DNA of 64,000 bases from an uncultured Bacteroides sp. Its GTDB lineage: Bacteria; Bacteroidota; Bacteroidia; Bacteroidales; Bacteroidaceae. A program made the position numbers and the translations under genes. Position 1 is the stretch's first letter; each line of letters opens with the position of its first letter. Of the stretch, positions 8,554 to 17,601 are shown piece by piece. The stretch spans positions 62,001-126,000 of the forward strand of contig CAMQVH010000006.1 of assembly GCA_947038155.1 (NCBI GenBank), read 5' to 3'. The notes beneath the pieces were generated by a model, which was not told the DNA's origin, did no database searches, and saw nothing but the letters and a program-made list of their open reading frames with translations.

Positions 8554-9561
8554 ATGGCAAAATCACTACGAGATAACCTGACTTCTTCATACTTCAACGC
8601 AGCCCATAAACTCTACCCGAAGAAAGCCCGCCGTCGCATCATAGCATACGTAGAAAGCTATGACGACATCGCTTTCTGGCGTACCCTGCTCGAAGAGTTT
8701 GAAGATGACGAGCACTATTTCCAGGTGATGCTCCCTTCCGCCAACTCCCTCGCGAAAGGGAAAAAGATGGTTCTCATGAACACGCTGAACACAGCCGAAC
8801 TGGGAAGAAGCCTGATAGCCTGCGTAGACAGCGATTATGACTTCCTGTTGCAGGGAGCCACCAATACTTCCCGCAAAATCAACCGGAACAGATACATATT
8901 CCAAACCTATACATACGCCATTGAAAACTACCATTGTTTTGCCGAAAGCTTGCATGAAGTATGCGTACAAGCTACATTGAACGACCGCTTCATCTTTGAT
9001 TTCAATGCCTATCTGAAACGGTATTCCGAAATTGTATATCCTCTTTTCCTGTGGAACGTGTGGTTCTACCGCCAACGGGATACCTATACTTTCCCAATGT
9101 ACGACTTCCACACCTATACTGCCCTGCGGGAGATAAGTATCAAGCATCCTGAAAAGAGCCTGGAAGATTTGCAGCGGCGCGTCAACCAAAAACTGTCGGA
9201 ACTGAAAAAGCGTTTCTCCCGTATCATCAACCAAGTGAATGCGCTGGGTAATGAATTGAGAGAATTGGGGTTGATGCCGGAAACCACCTATTTATATATG
9301 CAGGGACACCATGTCATGGATAGCGTGGTCATGAAACTTCTGACTCCCGTATGTACGGTGCTACGTCGGGAACGTGAACAGGAAATCAAACGATTGGCCG
9401 AACATAATGAACAATTCAAGAATGAACTGACTTGCTATCAGAACAGTCAGGTGAATGTGGAAATCATGCTGAAGAAGAACGTAGCTTACAAACGGCTGTT
9501 CCACTATGACTGGCTGAGACAAGATATACATGAGTATTTAGAAAAAGGGAAAGAAAACTAA
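8554..9561 (+). CDS. DUF4435 (TOPRIM-like) protein
   Basis: A 335-residue protein with a DUF4435-type domain in its first half. Residues that fit a TOPRIM metal site are E34 (AYVESYDD) and D92/D94 (CVDSDYD), with E124 (YAIENYHC) nearby. The second half is helical and charged. DUF4435 proteins next to ABC-type ATPases are the effector nuclease in PARIS and resemble split OLD nucleases. The spacing from the upstream ATPase (55 bp, entirely repeat) and the shared strand support joint expression. The gene ends 24 bp before mscS. Family assignment is fairly confident from the motif arrangement; nuclease activity and a defence role are inference. Confidence 0.75.
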   Translation: MAKSLRDNLTSSYFNAAHKLYPKKARRRIIAYVESYDDIAFWRTLLEEFEDDEHYFQVMLPSANSLAKGKKMVLMNTLNTAELGRSLIACVDSDYDFLLQGATNTSRKINRNRYIFQTYTYAIENYHCFAESLHEVCVQATLNDRFIFDFNAYLKRYSEIVYPLFLWNVWFYRQRDTYTFPMYDFHTYTALREISIKHPEKSLEDLQRRVNQKLSELKKRFSRIINQVNALGNELRELGLMPETTYLYMQGHHVMDSVVMKLLTPVCTVLRREREQEIKRLAEHNEQFKNELTCYQNSQVNVEIMLKKNVAYKRLFHYDWLRQDIHEYLEKGKEN

Positions 9562-9585
9562 AAAGAAAAAGAGAGAAAACAGCTT

Positions 9586-10917
9586 ATGGAAGAAGTAATA
9601 AATGCAGTGCCTGTTGCACTGGTGGATGGAGAGACGCAAGATATCGGTAATGCAATGATGCAAGGCGTGAACGATACCTTGTTGTCAATGGGTGTGGATG
9701 AAGTGTGGGCGGATAAGATTGATAACTTTATCATATTACTGATTATCATTGGTGTAGCTCTGTTGGCTAACCTGATTTGTCGTAAGATTATCCTGCGCAC
9801 GGTATCCAGGCTGGTGAAACAAACGAAAGCCACTTGGGACGACATTGTATTTAATGACAAAGTAATGGCGAATGTCAGCCGGATGGTCGCACCGATATTA
9901 ATCTATATTGCCATTCCTATCGCATTCCCCGAACATGCGGATTCCTCCTTGCTCGATTTTCTTCGCCGGCTCTGCCTGATTTACATACTTGCCGTATTCC
10001 TTCGTTTCGTGAGTGCCTTATGTACTGCCATTTATCTGGTGTACAGCGCACGCGAGCAGTATAAGGACAAACCCCTGAAAGGGCTTCTTCAGACAGCACA
10101 AGTGATTCTATTCTTTATAGGAGCTATTATCATCATCAGTATCCTGATAAAGCAAAGTCCTGTGGTGCTATTGACCGGACTTGGAGCTTCTGCTGCCGTG
10201 CTGATGTTGGTTTTTAAAGACAGCATCATGGGCTTTGTCTCCGGTATCCAGCTTTCCGCCAACAATATGTTGAAAGTAGGGGATTGGATTACGATGCCGA
10301 AATACGGTGCTGACGGCACAGTGATAGAAGTAACTTTGAATACTGTGAAAGTACGTAATTTCGACAATACCATTACCACTATTCCGCCTTACTTGTTGGT
10401 CAGCGACTCTTTCCAGAACTGGCAGGGGATGCAGGAATCCGGTGGCCGCCGTGTGAAGCGTTCCATCAATATAGACATGACCAGCGTACGCTTCTGCACA
10501 CCGGAAATGCTGGCAAAGTACCGGAAGATACAAATATTGAAAGACTATGTGGACGAAACGGAGAAAGTGGTGGAACAATATAACAAGGAACACGATATTG
10601 ACAATTCAATACTGGTGAACGGCCGCCGGCAGACCAATCTGGGAGTTTTCCGCGCCTATCTTACCAATTATCTGAAGAACCTGCCCACCGTCAATCAGGA
10701 CATGACTTGTATGGTGCGTCAGCTCCAGCCTACCGAAACCGGTATTCCGTTGGAACTTTATTTCTTCTCCGCCAATAAAGTCTGGGTGGCGTATGAAGGC
10801 ATACAGGCGGATGTTTTTGACCATGTACTTGCCATCATCCCCGAGTTTGACTTACAGGTATTCCAAAATCCTTCGGGAGCGGATTTGCGCCGGATAGGCG
10901 TAAAGATAGAGAACTGA
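9586..10917 (+). CDS. MscS-family mechanosensitive ion channel
   Basis: A 443-residue inner-membrane channel of the small-conductance mechanosensitive family. Several hydrophobic segments (about residues 45-70, 100-125, 130-155, 170-195) precede the pore helix region (LLTGLGASAAVLMLVFKDSI), followed by the beta domain (VGDWITMPKYGADGTVIEV) and a long cytoplasmic vestibule. The length and extended loop after the beta domain are closer to the YbdG type than to 286-residue E. coli MscS. It would open on hypo-osmotic shock to release solutes. It starts 24 bp after the DUF4435 gene on the same strand and may belong to that operon, although a functional link is not established. Confidence 0.9.
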   Translation: MEEVINAVPVALVDGETQDIGNAMMQGVNDTLLSMGVDEVWADKIDNFIILLIIIGVALLANLICRKIILRTVSRLVKQTKATWDDIVFNDKVMANVSRMVAPILIYIAIPIAFPEHADSSLLDFLRRLCLIYILAVFLRFVSALCTAIYLVYSAREQYKDKPLKGLLQTAQVILFFIGAIIIISILIKQSPVVLLTGLGASAAVLMLVFKDSIMGFVSGIQLSANNMLKVGDWITMPKYGADGTVIEVTLNTVKVRNFDNTITTIPPYLLVSDSFQNWQGMQESGGRRVKRSINIDMTSVRFCTPEMLAKYRKIQILKDYVDETEKVVEQYNKEHDIDNSILVNGRRQTNLGVFRAYLTNYLKNLPTVNQDMTCMVRQLQPTETGIPLELYFFSANKVWVAYEGIQADVFDHVLAIIPEFDLQVFQNPSGADLRRIGVKIEN

Positions 10918-10973
10918 CAAGCACGATAAGAACAAGCGATAGTCCGATAAAATCATAATAAACTACTTATGTC

Positions 10974-11226
10974 ATGAACACACCGTTACCTAACCAAATT
11001 ATCCGTGAGATAACTCCTTTGTCTGACAAAGACTGTTTTTACATTGCGGAACGCTATAAGACTGAATTCACTTATCCCATCCACAACCATTCCGAGTTTG
11101 AATTGAACTTCACGGAGAAAGCGGCGGGAGTAAGGCGGGTGGTAGGAGATTCATCCGAGATAATAGGCGACTACGTCGCCTAAAGAATTCCGTGAGAATT
11201 ACCGAAAGAAGAAAAAGCTTATCTAG
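10974..11226 (+). pseudogene. AraC-family regulator remnant with internal deletion
   Basis: The first 66 codons encode the cupin-like N-terminus of a Bacteroides AraC-type regulator (IIREITPLSDKDCFYIAE, then PIHNHSEFELNF). The frame then hits a stop at 11181. Directly after the join, in the next frame, the sequence reads SPKEFRENYRKKKKLI-stop (about 11176-11226), which looks like the last residues of an AraC DNA-binding domain. I therefore read this as one gene that lost its middle, including almost all of both helix-turn-helix motifs, in a single deletion plus frameshift. It cannot make a functional regulator. An intact paralogue may exist elsewhere in the genome. Confidence 0.75.
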
Positions 11227-11282
11227 TGCATTCCTGCGAAACGTTTATAGGGTTAGGAACCAGTGCAATAGAGTTTCCCATA

Positions 11283-11388
11283 GTTTCCTTGTATGGAAAC
11301 GCCCGTATCCCATAAAGGATACTGTCGTTTCCTTACTGGGATACGCTCGTTTCCCGTAATGGATACAGGCGTTTCCCTATAAGGAAAC
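11283..11388. repeat. 22-bp-phased array of five 18-bp palindromes
   Basis: Five dyads start at 11283, 11305, 11327, 11349 and 11371, each 18 bp: GTTTCC or GTATCC, six variable bases, then GGAAAC or GGATAC. Spacers are exactly 4 bp (gccc, tgtc, gctc, aggc), giving a strict 22-bp pitch, about two helical turns. A half-site GTTTCC lies just before, at 11273. The variable cores differ completely while the arms are conserved. The direct repeat AGTGCATT occurs at 11225 and 11401, flanking the block. A second array of the same design is at 42453-42580. Confidence 0.9.
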
Positions 11389-11463
11389 TGAATTGTCACC
11401 AGTGCATTAAAAAACAGGCTCTTATCTTAACGTCAGTTCGATATAAACTTAAGTAATGTGCAT

Positions 11464-11608
11464 GGTACGGGATTGGGGCTTTCCATCTGTCAAAGTATCG
11501 TGGAACAATTGGGTGGAAAAAGTAGGTGTTGACTCTGAAGTGGGAAAAGGCTCGCGGTTCTGGTTTACAATTCCCGGTGTGATTGTGACGGAAGAAGTGT
11601 TTGCGTAA
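11464..11608 (+). pseudogene. Histidine-kinase C-terminal remnant
   Basis: Translation gives GTGLGLSICQSIVEQLGGK, the G2 box of a histidine-kinase ATPase domain. After a one-base frame change it continues VGVDSEVGKGSRFWFTIPG and ends at a TAA at 11606-11608. The rest of the kinase (sensor, HisKA, N and G1 boxes) is absent upstream. The fragment is non-functional and, with the AraC remnant and palindrome array, marks a decayed regulatory locus between mscS and the nuo operon. Confidence 0.75.
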
Positions 11609-11629
11609 GGCAAAAGGATATATAAATAT

Positions 11630-11685
11630 AAGAATGGTCTTGATTCAATGCCGGTTCATGCCGGCATTGAATCAAGACCATTCTT
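11630..11685. terminator. 25-bp perfect hairpin, bidirectional terminator
   Basis: Positions 11630-11654 (AAGAATGGTCTTGATTCAAT plus GCCGG) pair perfectly with 11661-11685 around the 6-nt loop TTCATG. The hairpin lies 34 bp past the end of nuoN (minus strand) and just after the kinase remnant (plus strand). An A/T-rich tail is present on both sides. It is longer than a standard intrinsic terminator. Confidence 0.8.
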
Positions 11686-11719
11686 TATTAAGAGGTGTCT
11701 GTCTTTCGGATGTATCCGC

Positions 11720-13159
11720 TTAGATTCCGAACGATAGTTTGTCGATAGACTGATAGACGATACTTGCGATACCCAGTCCGATAATACCCAGCGTACAAAG
11801 AGCCAGTCCCCATTTTGTGCTGCGGTCGCTGCGGAAAGCAGGAATCGGATTGTCGGAAGGGGTGATATACATTGCTTTCACAATCAGCAGGTAGTAGTAC
11901 AATGAAATCACTGTATTGATTAATGCGATGAATACTAACAGGTGGAATCCTGCATTGAAAGCTGCCATGAAGATAAAGAACTTGGAGAAGAATCCGGCAA
12001 ATGGTGGGATACCTGCCAATGAGAACAGGGATAAAGTCATCAGGAACGCTATTTTCGGATTCGTCTTATAAAGTCCTGCATAGTCTTCAAGCGTGAACTT
12101 CTGGCTGCGTAGTGCTACGATGGTGATTACGGCAAATACACCGAGGTTGGCGGCAGCGTATACAAGCACGTAATACACTAATGCCGTCATTCCCTGTGCC
12201 GTTCCGCCGATAACGCCAAGCATGATATATCCGGCTTGTGAGATACTGGAGAATGCCATCAGACGTTTCAAGTTCTGTTGGCGGATGGCGAATATATTGG
12301 CGATAGTGATAGAGGCGATAATCACCCAGTAAAGTACTTCCTGCCAGTCGTTTATCATCGGTGCGAATACTTTGATAAGGATAGTCAGCAGAACGAAAGC
12401 TGCAGAACCTTTTGAAACGACGCTCAGATAAGCGGTGACTGTACTCGGCGCACCTTCATATACGTCCGCTGTCCACAGGTGGAACGGAACGAGTGACAGC
12501 TTGAATGCCATACCCGTGAAGAAGAACACGAATGCCATAATTTGCAACGGATTTCCGTCGATATGAGCGGGAAGGTCGTCAAAGTACAATGTTCCGGCAG
12601 AACCGTAAATCATAGACAGGCCGAACAGCAACAATGCGCTGGAGAAGAGGGCGGTAAGGATATATTTGGCTCCCGCTTCGGCAGAGTTGTGGCGGTATTT
12701 GTCAAAGGCAATCAGAGCGGCCATCGGGATAGATGCCGTTTCCAGTCCGATAAAGAACATCAGAAAATGTCCGGCGGAAATCATGAGATACATACCAAAC
12801 AGGGTGGAAAGTGTCAGTACATAAAATTCTCCTTGTTTGAATGAGGTATCTTCACGTTTCATCCATTCGTGTGCCATCAGGAAGACAATCAACGTACCTA
12901 CATTCAGGATTGATTTGACAACCGTGTGCATGGGTACATAATGGTACATGCCGCCGAATATGTCGCAGGCAGTTTCGGGAACAAGGTTGATAGCTGTATG
13001 AACCGCCATCAGGATGACGGGTAACATGGTGTTCAGTCGTGCCTTTCCATCGTTCTTGTGTGCATCCGGACTCATGAAGAGGTCGGCCAAAAACAGTAGT
13101 ATCAGGACAACTACGAGCGACAGCTCTTCTCGCATATGTAGAAATTGTGAATAATCCAT
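11720..13159 (-). CDS. nuoN: NADH-quinone oxidoreductase subunit N
   Basis: A 479-residue polytopic membrane protein of the Mrp antiporter-like family, the most proximal of the three proton-pumping antiporter subunits of complex I. Conserved features include the [20 protein letters not shown] region in the middle, the K-R[11 protein letters not shown] motif, and a glutamate in transmembrane helix 5 (GLETASIP). It is the last gene of the nuo operon. A heptanucleotide-like AT repeat fills the 38 bp between it and nuoM. Length is normal for NuoN. Confidence 0.95.
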   Translation of the reverse strand: MDYSQFLHMREELSLVVVLILLFLADLFMSPDAHKNDGKARLNTMLPVILMAVHTAINLVPETACDIFGGMYHYVPMHTVVKSILNVGTLIVFLMAHEWMKREDTSFKQGEFYVLTLSTLFGMYLMISAGHFLMFFIGLETASIPMAALIAFDKYRHNSAEAGAKYILTALFSSALLLFGLSMIYGSAGTLYFDDLPAHIDGNPLQIMAFVFFFTGMAFKLSLVPFHLWTADVYEGAPSTVTAYLSVVSKGSAAFVLLTILIKVFAPMINDWQEVLYWVIIASITIANIFAIRQQNLKRLMAFSSISQAGYIMLGVIGGTAQGMTALVYYVLVYAAANLGVFAVITIVALRSQKFTLEDYAGLYKTNPKIAFLMTLSLFSLAGIPPFAGFFSKFFIFMAAFNAGFHLLVFIALINTVISLYYYLLIVKAMYITPSDNPIPAFRSDRSTKWGLALCTLGIIGLGIASIVYQSIDKLSFGI

Positions 13160-13160
13160 A

Positions 13161-13197
13161 TTGTTAATTTACTATTTAACGATTTACAATTTACTAG
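13161..13197. repeat. AT-rich heptanucleotide-like repeat between nuoM and nuoN
   Basis: The 38-bp nuoM-nuoN spacer reads as degenerate 7-mers: ATTTACT, ATTTAAC, GATTTAC, AATTTAC, TAGTTAG. AT-richness makes this the weakest member of the heptad class seen here. Confidence 0.45.
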
Positions 13198-14682
13198 TTA
13201 GGGTATCAGTTGTGAGACAACCGGCAATACGCTTTCACCAATCATGTGGCTGACCCAAAAAGGAGCCATACCCAGTCCGGCTACACAAACGATGAGGCAG
13301 ATGACTGCTACACGTTCGTCCCATGTTGCGTCGGTCAACTCAAGGTGGTGCTTGTTGGTGCAGGTTCCGTATAGAATCTTACCTACCAGGCGCAGGATAT
13401 AGACTGCTGTAATCACAATGGAAGAGCAGGCGATGATAGTCAGCGTGCGGTGGAATACATCGTTGTTCTGGAAAGAACCTACGAAGATAGTCATCTCAGC
13501 AATGAAACCACTCAGCCCCGGCAGACCGAGGTTGGCAAGACCGGCAATCACGTAACATACGCTGAGGAACGGCATAATCTTCATCAGACCGGCAAGCTCG
13601 CGAACGTCACGTGTGTGTGTACGTCCGTAAATCATACCGATAAGGGCGAAGAACAAGGCTGTCATCAATCCGTGCGAAAGCATCTGAAGGATAGCTCCCG
13701 TCGCAGCCGTCTGGTTCAGCATCAGGATAGCAAAGAGAACCAGTCCGCAGTGGGACACTGAAGAGTAAGCATTGATATATTTCAAGTCGGTCTGTACGCA
13801 AGCGGAGAAAGCTCCGTACACCACAGAGATACCTGTCAGTATCAGGAATATCCACGAAAGTTCGTTGGCAGCTTCCGGCATCAGATAAATGGCGATGCGG
13901 AAACATCCGTAACCACCCAGTTTCATCAAGACTCCGGCATGAAGCATGGATACGGCTGTCGGGGCGGAAGCATGACCGTCGGGGCTCCAGGTATGAAACG
14001 GGAAGAGAGCACCCAGTACACCGAAGCCGAGGAAAGTCAGTGGGAACCAGATGCATTGTTGTGCAAAAGGTATGTTGTGCAATTGCGCGATTTCGAGCAG
14101 GTTCATCGTTGTCGCTCCCGAACCGAAGTAGATTCCGAGAATACCGATCAGCAGGAAGGCGGAACCGCCCATCAGCATCAGTGTCAGTTTCATGGCGGCG
14201 TACTCTTTGCGTCCCGAACCCCATACACCGATTAACAGGTACATAGGTATCAGCGCTATTTCGTAGAACATAAACATGGTGAACAAGTCTACGGAGATAA
14301 AGAATCCGAATACTCCCATCGACAGCAGGGTGAACCAAAGGAAATATTCTTTTGTCAGCGGTTGCAGACGCCAGGAAGCAAATGTCCCGGTGAATACGAT
14401 GATGGCGGACAGTAACAGCATAGCTACTGAGATTCCGTCTACGCCTACCGAGTATGAGATATGAAGCGGTGCATACCAAAGAGTGTCTGCACGAAAAAGC
14501 ATTTCTGCTGTGTTTCCGGCATTACGTTCTCCCAAATACATGAATGTCAGTACGACAGCGGCTATCAGGAGTGCCGATGCGCCAGTAATCATAACCCCAC
14601 GGATGGCTTTTATTCCTCGTGCTGCCCAAAGTCCGGCCAGCATCAGGAGGGGGATAAGTACGAATATTGATAAGAAATTCAT
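13198..14682 (-). CDS. nuoM: NADH-quinone oxidoreductase subunit M
   Basis: A 494-residue antiporter-like subunit of complex I. Recognisable elements are YEIALIPMYLLIGVWG (helix 5 glutamate), FPFHTWSPDGHASAPTAVSM in the central helix-loop, and the DLKYINAYSSVSHCG motif. It forms a proton channel in the membrane arm between NuoL and NuoN. nuoL ends 13 bp upstream. Length and motifs are typical, and nothing suggests truncation. Confidence 0.95.
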   Translation of the reverse strand: MNFLSIFVLIPLLMLAGLWAARGIKAIRGVMITGASALLIAAVVLTFMYLGERNAGNTAEMLFRADTLWYAPLHISYSVGVDGISVAMLLLSAIIVFTGTFASWRLQPLTKEYFLWFTLLSMGVFGFFISVDLFTMFMFYEIALIPMYLLIGVWGSGRKEYAAMKLTLMLMGGSAFLLIGILGIYFGSGATTMNLLEIAQLHNIPFAQQCIWFPLTFLGFGVLGALFPFHTWSPDGHASAPTAVSMLHAGVLMKLGGYGCFRIAIYLMPEAANELSWIFLILTGISVVYGAFSACVQTDLKYINAYSSVSHCGLVLFAILMLNQTAATGAILQMLSHGLMTALFFALIGMIYGRTHTRDVRELAGLMKIMPFLSVCYVIAGLANLGLPGLSGFIAEMTIFVGSFQNNDVFHRTLTIIACSSIVITAVYILRLVGKILYGTCTNKHHLELTDATWDERVAVICLIVCVAGLGMAPFWVSHMIGESVLPVVSQLIP

Positions 14683-14695
14683 ATCGTTCTGTGCT

Positions 14696-16633
14696 TTATA
14701 AGATTAATAGTAAGATAAGTGCCAGTGCACCGCAAAGGAACACATATGCATATTGCTGTACCTGACCGCTTTGCAAACCGCGGATTTCGTCGCTTGTGGT
14801 ATTGGCTGCCCATGCCAGGAAGTCAAAGAGTCCATCTATTACATGACGGTCAAACCATGCGATAGGAGTAGAGATGCAGCGGAAGATAATCTTATGCGTA
14901 ATGAACTGGTATATATCATCCATATAGAAACGATAATAAGCAGCCTTGTGCAATCCCTTGAACTGCTTTGCCAGTGAATCGGCAACAGGCTGTTTGGCAT
15001 TCTTATACATCCAGGTAGCGATGGCAATAGAAATAATTGCAACAACAACGCTTGTGATAGCTACCGACGGGTCGAGATGGATGGAATAAGATTCACCGTT
15101 CGAACTGATAAAGTGTCCGAAAGGAATAAATCCTGCCCCACAAGTAACGGCTGCCAGAAACATCAAAGGGAATGTCATAGCCAACGGACTTTCATGGGGG
15201 CGGCAAGGTGCCGCTTCCAAGTTTCCGTGTGGTGTGTCGTGACTTGTATCCGAATGGGAATCTGTCCGGAGCGGTTCGCTCCCCCAGAAAATACCGTAGT
15301 AAAGGCGGAACATATAGAAAGCTGTCATTGCAGCGATGACTGTCATCACCCATCCCATTACAGGGCTGTATTGGAAACAAGCAGCCAGAATTTCATCTTT
15401 CGAGAAGAAGCCTGAGAATGGAGGAATACCGGCAATAGCCAGACAAGCAATCAGGAATGTCCAGTGAGTGATCGGCATATATTTGCGTAAACCTCCCATA
15501 GCGGACATTTCATTAGAATGTACAGCATGAATGATGCTACCTGCACCGAGGAAGAGCAATGCCTTAAACATGGCATGTGTGAAAAGGTGGAACATGGAAG
15601 CCATGTAGCCCAAACCTCCTTCGTGCGGATTCATCGAAGTACAAACGCCTAAGGCTACCATCATGAAACCAATCTGTGAAATGGTAGAGAAAGCCAATAC
15701 GCGTTTGATGTCTGATTGCACGCAAGCCACACTTGCTGCATAGAATGCAGTGATTGCACCTACCCAGGCAACCATGTGCAGCGTATTCGGTGCGTATGCA
15801 ATGAAAAGTGGGAACATACGTGCCACCAGATATACACCGGCAACTACCATCGTAGCCGCGTGAATTAAAGCACTGACCGGAGTAGGACCTTCCATGGCGT
15901 CCGGCAACCAGATATGCAACGGGAACATCGCACTCTTACCGGCACCGCCCACGAACATCAATCCGAGGGCTAACGGAAGCATGGCAGCGCCACCGCTGAC
16001 CAACGATACTGTATCCGGAGTGAAACCGAACGTTCCGCCATAATATCCGTAAATCAGGATACCGATCAGGAAGCCCAAGTCGGCAAAACGAGTGACAATA
16101 AATGCTTTCTTTGAAGCGGAGATTGCAGCAGGTTTTGTATAGTAGAATCCGATTAATAAATAAGAACTTACACCCACCAATTCCCAAAAGAGATACATTT
16201 GGAAGATGTTTGTCGCTACTACCAGTCCCAGCATTGACATGGTAAACAGGGAGAGGAAAGCGTAGTAACGCTGAAAACCAGTCTCGCCTTTCATGTAACC
16301 GAAGGAGTAGATATGCACCATCAGTGACACGGTAGAGATGACAATCAACATCATCACAGATATAGGATCGAGCAGGATGCCCAGGTCGAAGTGTAATGTC
16401 TCTGTAAAAGGAAGCCACGTGAAATTGTAAGGTATCAATGTGGCAAATGTTCCGTCTTCCAGCCGTGGGGCGGAGAAATATTGGAAAGCAGTCATATAAG
16501 ACAGTACTGCTACCGTTCCCAGCACCAGAGTACCGATGGTACCCGCTGTCCGATGCGACATCCATTTTCCCCCGATTCCCAATATGAGAAAGGAGAAGAA
16601 AGGAAGAAGGAGTATTAGAATTGTTAGTTCCAT
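14696..16633 (-). CDS. nuoL: NADH-quinone oxidoreductase subunit L
   Basis: A 645-residue distal antiporter-like subunit. The N-terminal part has the WELVGVSSYLLIGFYYTKP and FPLHIWLPDAMEGPTPVSAL motifs, and DIKRVLAFSTISQIGFM follows. The C-terminal region (about 560-645) contains the extended lateral helix that braces the membrane arm. A His/Pro-rich insert (HSDTSHDTPHGNLEAAPCRP, about residue 455) lies in a loop and is unusual in composition. 108 bp without any clear signal separate it from nuoK. Confidence 0.95.
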   Translation of the reverse strand: MELTILILLLPFFSFLILGIGGKWMSHRTAGTIGTLVLGTVAVLSYMTAFQYFSAPRLEDGTFATLIPYNFTWLPFTETLHFDLGILLDPISVMMLIVISTVSLMVHIYSFGYMKGETGFQRYYAFLSLFTMSMLGLVVATNIFQMYLFWELVGVSSYLLIGFYYTKPAAISASKKAFIVTRFADLGFLIGILIYGYYGGTFGFTPDTVSLVSGGAAMLPLALGLMFVGGAGKSAMFPLHIWLPDAMEGPTPVSALIHAATMVVAGVYLVARMFPLFIAYAPNTLHMVAWVGAITAFYAASVACVQSDIKRVLAFSTISQIGFMMVALGVCTSMNPHEGGLGYMASMFHLFTHAMFKALLFLGAGSIIHAVHSNEMSAMGGLRKYMPITHWTFLIACLAIAGIPPFSGFFSKDEILAACFQYSPVMGWVMTVIAAMTAFYMFRLYYGIFWGSEPLRTDSHSDTSHDTPHGNLEAAPCRPHESPLAMTFPLMFLAAVTCGAGFIPFGHFISSNGESYSIHLDPSVAITSVVVAIISIAIATWMYKNAKQPVADSLAKQFKGLHKAAYYRFYMDDIYQFITHKIIFRCISTPIAWFDRHVIDGLFDFLAWAANTTSDEIRGLQSGQVQQYAYVFLCGALALILLLIL

Positions 16634-16741
16634 ACAGTTTTATTTAATTACTTGTTTTATTATTACTTATACTATAATATCTCACAAATTCATCTGTCCG
16701 TCTATTCATCCGAATAGAAACCTGGAAATGGCACCTTGCCA

Positions 16742-17056
16742 CTACCATTTCAAGTCGTCGAGGTTGCGGACTTGGATGCTTCGGAGATTACGGTAGATAT
16801 TGATCATGATGGCGATAGCTATTGCAGTTTCCGCGGCTGAGATGGCGATGGAGAACAGTGCAAAGAAATAACCTTCCATTCCTCCCGGGAAGAGAAAACG
16901 ATTGAACACGGCGAAGTTGATGTCCGTGGCGTTCAGCATTAACTCTACGGAAATCAGGATAGCCAGCGTGTTACGGCGGGTAAAGAATCCATAGATTCCT
17001 GCAAACATCATGATGGTAGAGACTACCAGATAATATTCCATGTGTATCATATTCAA
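16742..17056 (-). CDS. nuoK: NADH-quinone oxidoreductase subunit K
   Basis: A 104-residue, three-helix subunit homologous to MrpC. The family's buried glutamates are visible in the ISVELMLNATDINF region and in SAAETAIAIAIM. It lies between NuoJ and NuoN in the membrane arm and takes part in proton translocation. It sits 30 bp after nuoJ. Length is normal (~100). Confidence 0.95.
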   Translation of the reverse strand: MNMIHMEYYLVVSTIMMFAGIYGFFTRRNTLAILISVELMLNATDINFAVFNRFLFPGGMEGYFFALFSIAISAAETAIAIAIMINIYRNLRSIQVRNLDDLKW

Positions 17057-17086
17057 TTCAATGTTTGATAGTTAATACTTTCGTTC

Positions 17087-17599
17087 TTATCTCTTTCGGG
17101 CAATCATGATACCACCGATGATACAAGCTAGCAATAAGATACTGACTGCTTCGAAAGGTAATACATAGCCGTATTTGTCACTACTCAGCAAGGCATGTCC
17201 GATAGCGTGGATGTTTATCTCCTGCGGGGCAAGGTTCGCTGTCTGCATAAAGTTATGTTTCAGCGTGATAAACAAGATGATAGCCAGACCGGCAACCATT
17301 GTAAAGAGTCCTGCCAGGAACCTGCTTCGTTTTAGTTTCTCGGCTCGGTCGCCCTCTCCACTGGTCAGCAGGATGGAGAATACATAAAGTACAACGATAC
17401 CACCGGCGTAAACCATAATCTGGACGGAGCCCAAAAAAGTATAGCCCAGCAAGAAGTAGATGCCGGCCGTGCCGAAGAGCACGAAGAGCAGGTAAGTAGC
17501 CGAGCGGACAATACGTTGGGTAGTCACCGTCATGATGGACATAGCAATAATAAATGCTGCCAAAAAGTAGAATACTACTGTTTCAAGAGTTGATCCCAT
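17087..17599 (-). CDS. nuoJ: NADH-quinone oxidoreductase subunit J
   Basis: A 170-residue membrane subunit with about five helices. The conserved third helix is present as FLGSVQIMVYAGGIVVLYVFSILL, including the tyrosine and glycines involved in helix transitions during turnover. It starts 2 bp after the nuoI stop, indicating translational coupling. Length matches the family. Confidence 0.93.
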   Translation of the reverse strand: MGSTLETVVFYFLAAFIIAMSIMTVTTQRIVRSATYLLFVLFGTAGIYFLLGYTFLGSVQIMVYAGGIVVLYVFSILLTSGEGDRAEKLKRSRFLAGLFTMVAGLAIILFITLKHNFMQTANLAPQEINIHAIGHALLSSDKYGYVLPFEAVSILLLACIIGGIMIARKR

Positions 17600-17601
17600 A
17601 T

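Noticed and set aside
11283-11388. CRISPR-like array
   Set aside because: Regular 22-bp period, but units are 18-bp palindromes with only 4-bp spacers, and no cas genes are present.
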